NCBI GenBank assembly: GCA_028716525.1
Contig: JAQUPQ010000011.1
Coordinates: 33,843 to 97,842 of the forward strand
Direction: 5' to 3'
DNA from: Terriglobia bacterium
GTDB taxonomy: Bacteria > Acidobacteriota > Terriglobia > JAIQFV01
DNA: 64,000 bases
The position numbers and the translations under genes were made by a program. Below the pieces are notes generated by a model. It was not told the origin of the DNA and made no database searches. It saw nothing but the letters and a program-made list of their open reading frames with translations. Numbering within the stretch: the first letter of the stretch is position 1; each line of letters starts with the position of its first letter. Below are positions 37,470 through 46,437 of this stretch, piece by piece.

Positions 37470-38051
37470 ATGATGACCGGGGCTCGCCATCTAATTCCCT
37501 CACCTCCCTTGACCGGGCATTCAAGCACATCTGTGCACGAAGTTCGAACTTGGCTGCGAACTTTTGTCGACAAGCAGGGATCGCGTGCCACGGTGCGTTC
37601 CTATCGACCTTCGGACTTAAAGAACGTGTTGGAAATGTATTATCAGTTTGAACCCAAACAACTGGCGCAACGCCTTCCCCCGCGCACCGACGAACAAATT
37701 CAACGCTGGATCGCATGCTTGACACACGACGGCGAAAATTTCGTGGCGCTGGTCGGCCGCCATGTCGTGGGTCACACGGTGCTGTGCGATCTTCTGGACG
37801 GACGTGCCGAGCTGGCCATTTTTGTGCATCAGGACTTTCGAAATCGCGGCATCGGCACCCAACTCCTGGAACTCGCCCGACGTGCCGCCTTGGCGGAAGG
37901 TTATCGCCAAATCTGGATCTCGGTGGAATCCTCCAATTTGCAGGCGATCCGCGTATTTTTGAAAACCGGTTTCCAATTTACAGGAACGTTTGACGCGGAA
38001 AGCGAAATGATTCTCGATTTGAATCACTCTACAGGACAGATTAACAAATGA
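37470..38051 (+). CDS. GNAT-family N-acetyltransferase
   Basis: 193 residues. The GNAT core is clear: ATVRSYRPSDLKNVLEMYY, then FVALVGRHVVGHTVLC and the acetyl-CoA loop HQDFRNRGIGTQLLELA (Q/R-x-x-G-x-G/A), ending with IRVFLKTGFQFTG. The N-terminal 40 residues are extra. Family members acetylate amines of small molecules or proteins. It is the first gene of the oxidoreductase operon, overlapping the next by 4 bases (ATGA), so it may modify an enzyme of that operon, for example a lysine on a metabolic protein; this is inference. Confidence 0.85.
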   Translation: MMTGARHLIPSPPLTGHSSTSVHEVRTWLRTFVDKQGSRATVRSYRPSDLKNVLEMYYQFEPKQLAQRLPPRTDEQIQRWIACLTHDGENFVALVGRHVVGHTVLCDLLDGRAELAIFVHQDFRNRGIGTQLLELARRAALAEGYRQIWISVESSNLQAIRVFLKTGFQFTGTFDAESEMILDLNHSTGQINK

Positions 38052-39043
38052 ATCCAACTCCCTCTTCCATTGAACTCCCTTTTCATGATGAATTGGGGTT
38101 CTGCAATGTTTTGATGTCGGCCATCGGCGGCGACGGCGCCAACATGGCGGCCAAATTGTTGTTCAAAGCGTGTGTCTCAGAACTGGACCTGGACGGCGCT
38201 TACGACGCCCGATACGGCAGCGAGAAAAAAGGAACTCCCACGGACGTCTCCCTGCGTCTGTGCCGCCTGGGCACGCCGGTCCATGAAAGCGGTCCCACCA
38301 ATCGGCCGCATATTTTGTGCGTTTTTCGAGAGGCCTTGATCCAGCCGCTGGCGTTAAACCGCGGACTGCAGAAGGATGCTGTCGTCATCGTAAACACCTC
38401 AAAATCTCCCGAGGACATTCGCGCCGAGTTGGAGCTGAATAGCGGCACTATTTACTGTCTAGATGCCACGACCATCGCGGTGGAAACCGGCTCTCGCCTC
38501 AACGTTCCGATTCTGGCGCTGTTGGGAAAGATTCTGAAGATTCCGATCGCGACCCTTCGTGAAGCCGTGGGCAAAACCTGGCCCCGGGCGCGCGAGGCCA
38601 ACTTGAAGGCCTTCGACCGGGCCCTGGAAGGCTGTACCCAGAAGCGTTTTGAGGCGGACGGCAAATTTGAACTGGTCCCTCCCATCGAGCCCCGCGGCAA
38701 GTTGGGGTATATGAATATGAATGATGGCGGGGCCATCGATTCCGTCACACATATCAGCCTGTCTTCGAACACTCCCAGCGCCAGCATCACGCCCATCCCG
38801 GAATTCCGGGTTGAGATCTGCACGCACTGCGGCTTGTGTCTGCTGGTTTGCTCGGATCCCGGCTCGCTGGTGTGGGATGACAAGAAAATGATCGCCATTG
38901 ACCCGGTCTTTTGCAAAGGGTGCATGCGTTGCGTCGAGGTTTGCCCTGAGACGAAGAAGGGCAAAGCCCTGACGGAGCCTCTGGGGGCCACATCGACCCC
39001 AACGTCATCGGAAGCAGAAGCCGTGTTGGTCAAGAGAGTTTAG
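38048..39043 (+). CDS. 2-oxoacid:ferredoxin oxidoreductase, fused gamma and ferredoxin (delta) subunits
   Basis: 331 residues. The N-terminal 190 residues match the gamma domain (AIGGDGANMAAKLLFKA Gly-rich loop, then RYGSEKKGTPTDVSLRL and VPILALLGKILKIP). The C-terminal 80 residues are a 2[4Fe-4S] ferredoxin domain with CTHCGLCLLVCSDPG and CKGCMRCVEVCPETKK. In four-subunit enzymes these are separate PorG and PorD; here they are fused. The ferredoxin domain should lead electrons from the TPP centre to external ferredoxin. It overlaps the GNAT gene by 4 bases and lies 40 bases before the alpha/beta gene. Confidence 0.88.
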   Translation: MNPTPSSIELPFHDELGFCNVLMSAIGGDGANMAAKLLFKACVSELDLDGAYDARYGSEKKGTPTDVSLRLCRLGTPVHESGPTNRPHILCVFREALIQPLALNRGLQKDAVVIVNTSKSPEDIRAELELNSGTIYCLDATTIAVETGSRLNVPILALLGKILKIPIATLREAVGKTWPRAREANLKAFDRALEGCTQKRFEADGKFELVPPIEPRGKLGYMNMNDGGAIDSVTHISLSSNTPSASITPIPEFRVEICTHCGLCLLVCSDPGSLVWDDKKMIAIDPVFCKGCMRCVEVCPETKKGKALTEPLGATSTPTSSEAEAVLVKRV

Positions 39044-39083
39044 GAACTCACAGTTTAATCTTTGAAACATGAAGGAAGCGCCC

Positions 39084-41336
39084 ATGTCTTTGGATGCACT
39101 GATCGATCAAGAAAGCGACGCCAAAAGAACCGCGATCGCTAAGCAGGTGATATTCATCGGAAACGGGAACGATGCGGCGGCCAAGGCTATCGTCGATATC
39201 GGATACGATGGAGAAGGCTACTATCCCATCACCCCATCCAGCGAAGTGGGAGAAGTGGTCAGCAAAGCCATTGCCGAAGGAAGCGCCGATATGTCGTTTG
39301 TCGTCGGCACCAGCGAGTTGGCGGCGATTTCGGTTGTAGCCGGGATGGCCATTGCGGGCGGGCGTGCCGTGGACGTCACCTCCTCTCAAGGATTGATGTT
39401 AAAGGCCGAGCAAATGCCCGCCATCAGCGGGATGGGCCTTCCGGTCGTCTTGAACCTGGCCACCCGCGACATCAACGCGCCCCTCAATATCAAAAACGGT
39501 CACAGCGATTTGATGGCCACTTTGGGCTGGGGCTGGCTGATCTTTTGCGCGCCCAACGTGCAGTCGGTTTACGATCTGAATCTGATCGCCCTACGAGTGG
39601 CCGAGGCGGTCAATCTTCCCGCCCTGGTGGCCTATGACGGTTTCCATACCAGTCATGCCAACCGGCGCATTCTAGTGCTGCAAAACCGTGAAGACGTGCA
39701 GGCTTTCGTCGGTTCAAAGCCCTCCCGCGTAACCGTGTTGGACGTGGATCATCCTCGTACCTTTGGGCCTTACATGAACGACGATTTGATCAACACCAAG
39801 GTGCAACTGGATGAAAAATTCAAAAAAGCCTACGACCTCATACCGAGCGTCTTCGAAGAATTCCACGAACTGACAGGGCGTTTGTATCAATTTGCGGAGA
39901 TCTATGGCCATCCTGAAGCCGAGGCGGCTCTCTTTATCCTGAACTCCGCGGGAGAGGCTGCCAAAGTTTCGGTCGACAAGCTTCTAGCCGAGGGAAAAAA
40001 GGTCAAGGTCATTCTTCCGACCGTTCTGCGGCCCTGGCCGGAAGAGGAAATGCGACGCGCCATAGGCTCCACTCCCCGGGTGGTGGTTGCAGAACGCGCT
40101 TCCCAATATGGGGCCGGAAACTACCTGGCCAATGAACTCGGCGCCACCCTGCAGCGCGTCGGCAGGAAGAATCTTTTAATCAGCCGCACCTATGGTGTGG
40201 GCGGATTGAATTTCCGTGGAGAAGACGGCATCGAATTATTGAATCTGGGTTTGAATTATCCCAACGTCAATGAAGACGAAAGAAAACTTCGCGGATATTA
40301 CGGCGCCTGGCCGGGCGATCCCAACTACGATCCGCCGCAGGTGTTCACACCCCTGACTACCGAAGAAACCACGTTTAATCAGGAAGGATCCAAGATCGAT
40401 TTCAAGCATTTGTCGCAAATGCCGGCCCGTGTCGGCAAGCACTCGGCATGCCCGGGATGCGGTATTTTCACGAATTTGAATCTGTTCCTTCGCGGCATTG
40501 ACGGACAAGTGGTGTTTCTGTTCAACACCGGATGCGGCATGGTGGTGACGACCGGTTATCCCTTCACCAGTTTCAAAACCCCTTATGTCCATAATCTCTT
40601 TCACAATGGCGCTTCCACGGCCACCGGCATTGTGGAGATGTATCAACGCTTCCGCGCCCAGGGAAAAATCAAAGAGGAGATCACGTTCATCGTGGTATCC
40701 GGCGATGGCGGAGACGACATCGGTATGGACCAGGTGATCGGCGCGGCCCTGCGCAATGATCCTTTTATTATGTTGGAGTACGACAACAAGGGATACATGA
40801 ACACCGGCGGCCAACTGTGTTACACCGGCTTCAAAGGAGAGCGATTTACCAACGCGCCTGTCGGCAACCTGGGGCGGGGAAAGAAGCAGCACAGCAAGGA
40901 CATCATCGAAATTTTGCGGGGGACCCATGCGCCGTATCTGTTCACCGCGGCGGAATCCAATGCCCGCGACATGATTGCCAAGGCCCGCAAGGCCCAGGCG
41001 GCCGTGCGCAGCGGCAATTTCGTTTTTGGAAAAATCTTTTCGGTGTGCCCTCTGAATTGGGGCTCCGATGAATCCAAAGGCAACGAAATCGTGGACCGCG
41101 CCGTCAAGAGCTGTCTCTTCCCGCTGTATGAAATTGAACACGGGATTACCAAATTAAATTACGATCCCGAAAAGTCCGGCCGAAAGATTCCCGTCCAGAA
41201 GGCCTTGGAGATCATGGGCACAGCCTTCTCCCACATGGCCAAAGAAGATTTTGCGCCCATCCTTCAAGAAACCCAGGAAGAAACGGACCGGCGGTGGCAA
41301 CGATTGAAGGAGTTGGACACGAATCCAAAACTGTAG
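39084..41336 (+). CDS. 2-oxoacid:ferredoxin oxidoreductase, fused alpha and beta subunits
   Basis: About 750 residues. The first part is the alpha (PorA-like) chain, with GEGYYPITPSSEVGEVV and the C-terminal transketolase-like RPWPEEEMRRAIG. The second part is the beta (PorB-like) chain, with KHSACPGCGIFTNLNLFLRG carrying [4Fe-4S] Cys and the TPP motif GDGGDDIGMDQVIGAALRND with a late Asn in EYDNKGYMNTGG. Together with the gamma/delta gene it is a full enzyme oxidising a 2-oxoacid and CoA to acyl-CoA, CO2 and reduced ferredoxin. Pyruvate, 2-oxoglutarate or branched 2-oxoacids are all possible. I use the ATG at 39084, with AAGGAAG upstream, rather than 39069. Confidence 0.9.
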   Translation: MSLDALIDQESDAKRTAIAKQVIFIGNGNDAAAKAIVDIGYDGEGYYPITPSSEVGEVVSKAIAEGSADMSFVVGTSELAAISVVAGMAIAGGRAVDVTSSQGLMLKAEQMPAISGMGLPVVLNLATRDINAPLNIKNGHSDLMATLGWGWLIFCAPNVQSVYDLNLIALRVAEAVNLPALVAYDGFHTSHANRRILVLQNREDVQAFVGSKPSRVTVLDVDHPRTFGPYMNDDLINTKVQLDEKFKKAYDLIPSVFEEFHELTGRLYQFAEIYGHPEAEAALFILNSAGEAAKVSVDKLLAEGKKVKVILPTVLRPWPEEEMRRAIGSTPRVVVAERASQYGAGNYLANELGATLQRVGRKNLLISRTYGVGGLNFRGEDGIELLNLGLNYPNVNEDERKLRGYYGAWPGDPNYDPPQVFTPLTTEETTFNQEGSKIDFKHLSQMPARVGKHSACPGCGIFTNLNLFLRGIDGQVVFLFNTGCGMVVTTGYPFTSFKTPYVHNLFHNGASTATGIVEMYQRFRAQGKIKEEITFIVVSGDGGDDIGMDQVIGAALRNDPFIMLEYDNKGYMNTGGQLCYTGFKGERFTNAPVGNLGRGKKQHSKDIIEILRGTHAPYLFTAAESNARDMIAKARKAQAAVRSGNFVFGKIFSVCPLNWGSDESKGNEIVDRAVKSCLFPLYEIEHGITKLNYDPEKSGRKIPVQKALEIMGTAFSHMAKEDFAPILQETQEETDRRWQRLKELDTNPKL

Positions 41337-41426
41337 GCATTCTCAGAAATTCCAGAGCCGGAAAACAGGTCCGGAGTTTCTGGAACCCCGCTTCGGTCCA
41401 CTGAAGGTTTGGGGGAGGAGATTTTC

Positions 41427-41873
41427 GTGAAATTATCTGTGGAGTTGACGCAGGAGAAGGAATTTCGTATCCGGTCCGGAAAGAACGTGTTTGTCTGCCA
41501 ACATGTGGAAGATCCGGAGGGCCGGTGGAGGGGATTAACGCCGGTGGAAATATTCATTGCAGCCTTGGGGTCCAGCATCGCGTCATGCGCACTGAATTAC
41601 TGCGAATTGCAAAGTCTGGCGGCCGAGGGATTGGCGGTCGGAATGGAATGGGAAATGGAACCCACCGAAAGGCGGATCGAGAAAATCACCGGGTCCATTC
41701 ATATTCCGGAAGCCGTGACTGCCGCCGGCCGGGAAGATGAGTTCATGAGCGCGGCCCACACCAGTGAGATCTACCACACACTGCTTGTGAAGCCGGAGAT
41801 GCACTTTCATCCTACCCATGAGACTGAGAAGCCCGAAGGAGAAGCCCTCCTCCATTTTGTTGGAGCCGAATGA
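41427..41873 (+). CDS. OsmC-like protein, first of two
   Basis: About 148 residues. The OsmC/Ohr fold is suggested by WRGLTPVEIFIAALGSSIASCALNYCELQSL, the conserved first Cys region, and by the strand LAVGMEWEMEPTERRIEKITGSIHIPE. The second conserved Cys of OsmC peroxidases is not evident (the matching AAHTSEIYHTL has none), so it may not reduce peroxides. The start is GTG at 41427 with GGAGGAG upstream. It sits between the oxidoreductase and the Nfn-type genes; a paralogue sits on the other side (44413). A protective or assembly role for the Fe-S enzymes is speculative. Confidence 0.75.
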   Translation: MKLSVELTQEKEFRIRSGKNVFVCQHVEDPEGRWRGLTPVEIFIAALGSSIASCALNYCELQSLAAEGLAVGMEWEMEPTERRIEKITGSIHIPEAVTAAGREDEFMSAAHTSEIYHTLLVKPEMHFHPTHETEKPEGEALLHFVGAE

Positions 41874-41963
41874 GCACACGCTCATAGGGGGACGTCCGGT
41901 TTGAGATCCGCGTCACGCCGCGGGCCCTCAGGGAAAGGTCGAGTCAGAAGGAGTTCACTGTTT

Positions 41964-42815
41964 ATGCACCGCATCGTACGAAAGAACCAACTAGCCGCCG
42001 ACGTGGTCCAATTGGAAGTGGAAGCCCCGCTTATCGCGCGTAAACGCCGGGCCGGCCAATTCGTTATTGTCCACCTCAACGAGGAGGCGGAAAGAATTCC
42101 CTTAACCATTGCCGATTCCGACCCGGCCCGCGGGACGCTTACGCTGATCATTCAAGGCGTCGGCAAGAGCACCAAGCAATTGAACCGCCTGCAGGCAGGA
42201 GATGTCATCCGCGACATCCTCGGACCGCTGGGGAAACCCACTCACATTCAGCCCAACTCCCAGGTGGTGTGCATCGGCGGAGGCATCGGGGCGGCGGTCG
42301 TTTATCCGATCGTGAGAGCCTTCCGTGAGTCCTCCAGTCAGGTCATCTCAATCATCGGCGCCCGCACCAAAAGCCTCCTGATCCTCGAAGATGAGATCCG
42401 GGCCTTGTCGGAGCAAACCATTGTGACCACCGACGACGGCAGCTATGGAATGTCGGGCTTTGTTACTGACGCCCTGAAAAGAATCCTGAGTAATGGAAAA
42501 GTCGTGGATGAAGTGATTGCCATCGGGCCCGTTCCCATGATGCGGGCCGTTTGCAAAGTGACCCGCGAGGCCGGCGTCAAGACTGTGGTTAGTTTGAATC
42601 CCATCATGGTGGACGGAACCGGCATGTGCGGGGGCTGCCGCGTCATGGTGGGCGGCAAGATGCAGTTTGTGTGCGTCGATGGGCCGGAATTTGACGGACA
42701 CGAAGTCGATTTTGATGAGCTCACAGCCCGGTTGAAAAGTTATACCCAATTCGAAAAAGAATCGCTGGAACGGTACGAAAATCTGTGTGGAGTTCATTGC
42801 GGCCTTCCCGCTTAA
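41964..42815 (+). CDS. nfnA: NfnA / sulfide dehydrogenase-type FAD and [2Fe-2S] subunit
   Basis: 283 residues. The ferredoxin-NADP reductase fold has FAD elements RAGQFVIVHLNEEAERIPLTIAD and VCIGGGIGAAVVYPIVRAF, and the C-terminal [2Fe-2S] motif GTGMCGGCRVMVGG with a later Cys in FVCVDGPEFDGHEVDF, typical of NfnA and SudB. With the next gene it forms an Nfn-type enzyme linking reduced ferredoxin, NADH and NADP by flavin-based bifurcation, or in SudAB relatives reducing sulfur or NADP. The ATG at 41964 has AAGGAG upstream; an ATG-less extension to 41901 is unlikely. Confidence 0.88.
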   Translation: MHRIVRKNQLAADVVQLEVEAPLIARKRRAGQFVIVHLNEEAERIPLTIADSDPARGTLTLIIQGVGKSTKQLNRLQAGDVIRDILGPLGKPTHIQPNSQVVCIGGGIGAAVVYPIVRAFRESSSQVISIIGARTKSLLILEDEIRALSEQTIVTTDDGSYGMSGFVTDALKRILSNGKVVDEVIAIGPVPMMRAVCKVTREAGVKTVVSLNPIMVDGTGMCGGCRVMVGGKMQFVCVDGPEFDGHEVDFDELTARLKSYTQFEKESLERYENLCGVHCGLPA

Positions 42816-42893
42816 CAGGAACGGCAACGGATTCCTCGTTGAATCGGCTCGGCGCGCGGTCGGCGAAAATCAATAATTCTGAAGGCATATTTC

Positions 42894-44342
42894 ATGGCTA
42901 AAAAAATCGGATCCAAGACGAAGACTCCCATGCCCTGCCAAGAGGCCCGGCCCCGGGCCCGCAATTTTTCAGAGGTGGCATTGGGATACTCGGTGGAAAT
43001 GGCGGTGGCGGAAGCCAACCGCTGTATCGAATGCAAGAACCGGCCGTGCATCGCCGGATGTCCCGTGGAAATTGATATCCCCGGGTTCATCAAGGCCGTC
43101 GCGGAGAATCGTTTTGTCGACGCGGCACACATTCTGAAATCCAAGAATTCCCTGCCCGCCATCTGCGGACGCGTCTGTCCCCAGGAAGAGCAGTGCGAGA
43201 AGGTCTGCACGTTGGGTGTGAAGTTTGAACCGGTGGGAGTGGGACGGGTGGAACGATTTGTGGCCGACTGGGCCCGCGAAAACCTCGCGGATGAAACTCC
43301 CCAAAAGCAGCCTCCCAACGGAAAGAGGGTGGCCGTCGTGGGATCAGGACCCGCCGGATTGACGGTGGCGGGCGATCTTATTCAAATGGGATACCAAGTC
43401 ACCATCTTTGAGGCGCTGCACAAGGCGGGCGGCGTCCTGGTCTACGGGATCCCGGAATTCCGGCTGCCCAAAAGCATCGTTCAGAATGAAATTGACTATC
43501 TCCTGCACATGGGAGTCGAGCTTCAAACCAACGTCGTCATCGGAAAATCACTGACCTTGGACGAGCTGTTGAGCGAGGAAGGATTCGACGCTGTTTTCAT
43601 CGGCACGGGAGCCGGGCTTCCCTCGTTTATGAAGATTCCCGGTATTAATCTAATCGGCGTGTATTCCGCTAATGAGTACCTGACGCGATCGAATTTGATG
43701 AAAGCGTATCGCTTTCCGGAATACGACACTCCGCTCATCCGCGCCAAAAACGTGGCGGTGGTGGGGGGTGGGAACACCGCCATGGATTCCGTCCGCACGG
43801 CTCTCCGCCTGGGCGCCGATCACGCCTACTTGATCTACCGGCGTTCGCGAAATGAAATGCCGGCGCGCCACGAAGAAATCGAGCATGCCGAGGAAGAGGG
43901 TGTTCAGTTCCATCTCCTCACCAACCCGGTGGAAATTTTTGGAAATGAGCGAGGAGGCGTCCGGGGCATGAGGTGTCAGCGTATGGAACTGGGCGAGCCC
44001 GATGATTCCGGCCGGAGAAGGCCGGTGCCCGTTCCCGGTTCGGAATTTGAAGTTGAGGTCGACACGGTGGTGATGGCCGTAGGTCAAGGAGCCAATCCCG
44101 TGCTCACCTCCACGGCGCCCAATTTGAAAACAAACAAGTGGGGAAACATTGTTGCCGATCCGGAAACGTGCGCGACCAGCATTCCCGGGGTTTTCGCGGG
44201 AGGCGACATCGTTTCAGGCGGCGCGACCGTTATTCTGGCCATGGGCGCCGGACGCAAGGCGGCTCGCTCCATTCATGCTTATCTCAGCGATCCGGAGCGA
44301 AGCTCACAGACGGAGATTCAGGAAGCCGTCATGCAAGGCTGA
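42894..44342 (+). CDS. nfnB: NfnB / glutamate synthase small subunit-like NADPH oxidoreductase
   Basis: 482 residues with the GltD/NfnB layout: an N-terminal dihydroprymidine dehydrogenase-like [4Fe-4S] domain (EANRCIECKNRPCIAGCPVEI and ICGRVCPQEEQCEKVC), then FAD motif VAVVGSGPAGLTVAGDL, then NADPH motif VAVVGGGNTAMDSVRTALRLG, and FAGGDIVSGGATVILAMGAGR. No glutamate synthase large subunit is nearby and nfnA precedes, so the Nfn role is favoured over GltD. It lies 78 bases after nfnA. Together the pair would let the cell interconvert ferredoxin made by the 2-oxoacid oxidoreductase and NAD(P)H. Confidence 0.9.
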   Translation: MAKKIGSKTKTPMPCQEARPRARNFSEVALGYSVEMAVAEANRCIECKNRPCIAGCPVEIDIPGFIKAVAENRFVDAAHILKSKNSLPAICGRVCPQEEQCEKVCTLGVKFEPVGVGRVERFVADWARENLADETPQKQPPNGKRVAVVGSGPAGLTVAGDLIQMGYQVTIFEALHKAGGVLVYGIPEFRLPKSIVQNEIDYLLHMGVELQTNVVIGKSLTLDELLSEEGFDAVFIGTGAGLPSFMKIPGINLIGVYSANEYLTRSNLMKAYRFPEYDTPLIRAKNVAVVGGGNTAMDSVRTALRLGADHAYLIYRRSRNEMPARHEEIEHAEEEGVQFHLLTNPVEIFGNERGGVRGMRCQRMELGEPDDSGRRRPVPVPGSEFEVEVDTVVMAVGQGANPVLTSTAPNLKTNKWGNIVADPETCATSIPGVFAGGDIVSGGATVILAMGAGRKAARSIHAYLSDPERSSQTEIQEAVMQG

Positions 44343-44412
44343 AGCAATACCCTGGTGAACTGACTCCATGGCGGCTGAGGCGTCGGGATATCCAAGGGAG
44401 GCACAAATTGTT

Positions 44413-44802
44413 ATGTCACTGATCGTGAATCATCTGGAGCAGTACACATTCGAGGCTCAGACGAGAAATCACGTCATCCATTGCGACCAGCCGGCCACCT
44501 CAGGCGGCGCCGACCATGGAATGACTCCTACGGAAATATTCGTCGCGGCTTTGGGACTGAGCATCGGGGTATACATCGAACATTTTTGCCGCGCCCGGAA
44601 TCTCCCTGGAGAAAAATTCTCCATTCACTTGGACTGGGAACTGGAAGAAAATCCAACCCGCGTCTCAAAAATTACCGCGTGCATTCACCTCCCCCATGAG
44701 ATTCCAGAACGCTATCGTGAGGCCCTGCGACATGCCGCGGAGTCCTGTCCACTCGAACACACGCTGAAAGCGGCTCCAAAAATTGAGGTTCAAATTGGCT
44801 GA
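44413..44802 (+). CDS. OsmC-like protein, second of two
   Basis: About 129 residues. GADHGMTPTEIFVAALGLSIGVYIEHFCRARNL is the OsmC-type helix with Cys, followed by IHLDWELEENPTRVSKITACIHLPHEIP and RHAAESCPLEHTLK, which keeps the second conserved Cys. It could therefore be a thiol peroxidase, unlike its paralogue at 41427. Start at ATG 44413, with GGGAGG about 11 bases upstream. It follows nfnB by 70 bases and precedes glutamate dehydrogenase. Confidence 0.78.
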   Translation: MSLIVNHLEQYTFEAQTRNHVIHCDQPATSGGADHGMTPTEIFVAALGLSIGVYIEHFCRARNLPGEKFSIHLDWELEENPTRVSKITACIHLPHEIPERYREALRHAAESCPLEHTLKAAPKIEVQIG

Positions 44803-44895
44803 AACACTCCTTGATGGGTCACACCAGGCTTTTGATCTCCGCACAAGGGGAGTAAAATCTCTGCGGGAACACTCATTCCTTTTGAGAAAGGAGGG

Positions 44896-46173
44896 ATGAC
44901 AGCAACCGCTATGACTCAAGCTCCGAAGGAAACCTTGAACGCTTTCGAGATTGCACAGCAGCAGTTCGCCAATGCCGCCGACATTTTGAATCTCAATGAA
45001 GGCGTTCGGAAAAAGCTTCGCACGCCGGAGCGCTGCTTGACCGTCGCCATTCCGACTCGAATGGATGACGGACGGCTGGAGGTTTTTACCGGCCATCGCG
45101 TGCAGCACAATACAACCCGAGGTCCTGCCAAGGGTGGAATTCGGTATCACCCCAATGTGACTCTGGACGAAGTCAAGGCCTTGGCCAGCTGGATGACGTG
45201 GAAATGCGCCACCGTGGGAATTCCGTACGGCGGGGCCAAGGGCGGAATCACCTGCGATCCGAAGTCCATGTCCCTGGGTGAATTGGAGCGCATGACGCGC
45301 CGCTTCGCCTCTGAAATTTCCTGCATCATCGGACCCGAAAAAGATATCCCGGCGCCCGATGTGTACACCAACGCACAAACCATGGCCTGGATCATGGACA
45401 CCTATTCCATGAATCAAGGATACGCGGTCCCCGGTGTGGTCACGGGGAAACCTTTGGCGTTGGGAGGTTCGCTGGGACGCAACGAAGCGACCGCCCAAGG
45501 TTGTGTGTACGTGGTTGAGGAGGCCGCCAAAAAGCTCAATATGAACTTGAAAGACAGCACCGCGGTGATTCAAGGATATGGCAACGCCGGATCCATCGCC
45601 GCCCGCTTGCTCCACGACCAGGGAGTGCGCATCATCGCCGTGAGCGACTCCAAGGGAGGAATTCGAAACACCCGGGGCTTGGATCCGCGCAAAGTTCTGG
45701 AGTTCAAAGACAAGAGCGCATCGGTGGTGGGTTTTCCCGAAACCGAGGCCATCACCAACGAAGAAATCCTGACTTTGAAATGTGATGTCCTTGTTCCCGC
45801 CGCACTCGAGAACTGCATTACGCTCAAGAATGCCGCGCAGGTGAATGCCCGGATTGTGGCCGAAGCCGCCAACGGCCCCACCACCCCGGGCGCCGACGAA
45901 ATTCTGTTCGAAAGGAATATCCTGGTATTGCCCGACATCCTGGCGAACGCCGGAGGCGTCACGGTCAGCTATTTCGAGTGGGTGCAAAATGTTCAGGAAT
46001 TATATTGGGAAATTGATGACGTGAATTCCCGCTTGAAGCGTATCATGACCCGAAGCTTCAACGACGTTTATCAGATCTACAAAGACAAGAAAATCAACAT
46101 GCGAAAAGCCGCCTATGTGCTGGCTGTCGGACGCGTTGCAGAGGCCTTTAAATTGCGCGGCTTGTTCCCATGA
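44896..46173 (+). CDS. gdhA: Glutamate dehydrogenase (hexameric, GDH family)
   Basis: 425 residues, full length. Glutamate site and catalytic Lys region: GPAKGGIRYHPNVTLDEVKALA and PYGGAKGGITCDP. The Rossmann domain contains AVIQGYGNAGSIAARLLHDQG, where the second Gly-rich position reads YGN, as in many NAD-dependent enzymes, and the C-terminal ILPDILANAGGVTVSYFEWVQN is conserved. It interconverts glutamate and 2-oxoglutarate plus ammonia. Next to the 2-oxoacid oxidoreductase and Nfn genes it could feed 2-oxoglutarate into acyl-CoA formation during amino acid oxidation. AAGGAGGG abuts the first ATG, so an ATG at 44911 is an alternative start. Confidence 0.93.
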   Translation: MTATAMTQAPKETLNAFEIAQQQFANAADILNLNEGVRKKLRTPERCLTVAIPTRMDDGRLEVFTGHRVQHNTTRGPAKGGIRYHPNVTLDEVKALASWMTWKCATVGIPYGGAKGGITCDPKSMSLGELERMTRRFASEISCIIGPEKDIPAPDVYTNAQTMAWIMDTYSMNQGYAVPGVVTGKPLALGGSLGRNEATAQGCVYVVEEAAKKLNMNLKDSTAVIQGYGNAGSIAARLLHDQGVRIIAVSDSKGGIRNTRGLDPRKVLEFKDKSASVVGFPETEAITNEEILTLKCDVLVPAALENCITLKNAAQVNARIVAEAANGPTTPGADEILFERNILVLPDILANAGGVTVSYFEWVQNVQELYWEIDDVNSRLKRIMTRSFNDVYQIYKDKKINMRKAAYVLAVGRVAEAFKLRGLFP

Positions 46174-46197
46174 GAGGTTGAAGGTCCAGGAGGCTGT

Positions 46198-46230
46198 CAC
46201 TGCTCCCGGGATGGGGTCCCGGCAGCAGTG
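46198..46230. other. Strong stem-loop after gdhA
   Basis: CACTGCT pairs with AGCAGTG and CCGGGA with TCCCGG, with one mismatch and a 5-nt loop. There is no T run. It is a candidate 3'-end stabiliser or factor-dependent terminator between gdhA and the radical SAM gene. Confidence 0.45.
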
Positions 46231-46437
46231 AGGAATTGATCAAGAGCCGCACCATTGAACGGCTCACTAACGGACACATCGGCCACCGGCCAATGACCAC
46301 GCTGGAATGGCAACGCCAGGCCCGTCCTCAAGTCTGGGACCCTGAGGACCCCGTGCGAATGCCAGGAAGGATTGGTCTCGGACGGCGCTGTCAAGCACAG
46401 GCTGCACCGCCTGGCATCCGATGGAATAGGCACATTT

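Noticed and set aside
37470..38051. GNAT gene as an antitoxin/toxin pair member
   Set aside because: No ribbon-helix-helix partner is encoded next to it; it is coupled to a metabolic gene.
40236..41141. A long minus-strand open frame across the fused alpha/beta oxidoreductase gene
   Set aside because: It lies opposite a well-conserved gene with clear TPP and Fe-S motifs, its residues are rich in His/Arg/Gly without a domain, and it has no ribosome site. It is a shadow frame.
44665..45987. A 440-codon minus-strand frame across gdhA
   Set aside because: It is antisense to a full glutamate dehydrogenase. Its His/Gly/Val-rich composition with no motif is typical of antisense reading of a GC-rich gene.
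46198..46230. Treating the gdhA stem-loop as an intrinsic terminator
   Set aside because: The stem is strong but no T run follows on either strand, so I list it only as a stem-loop.
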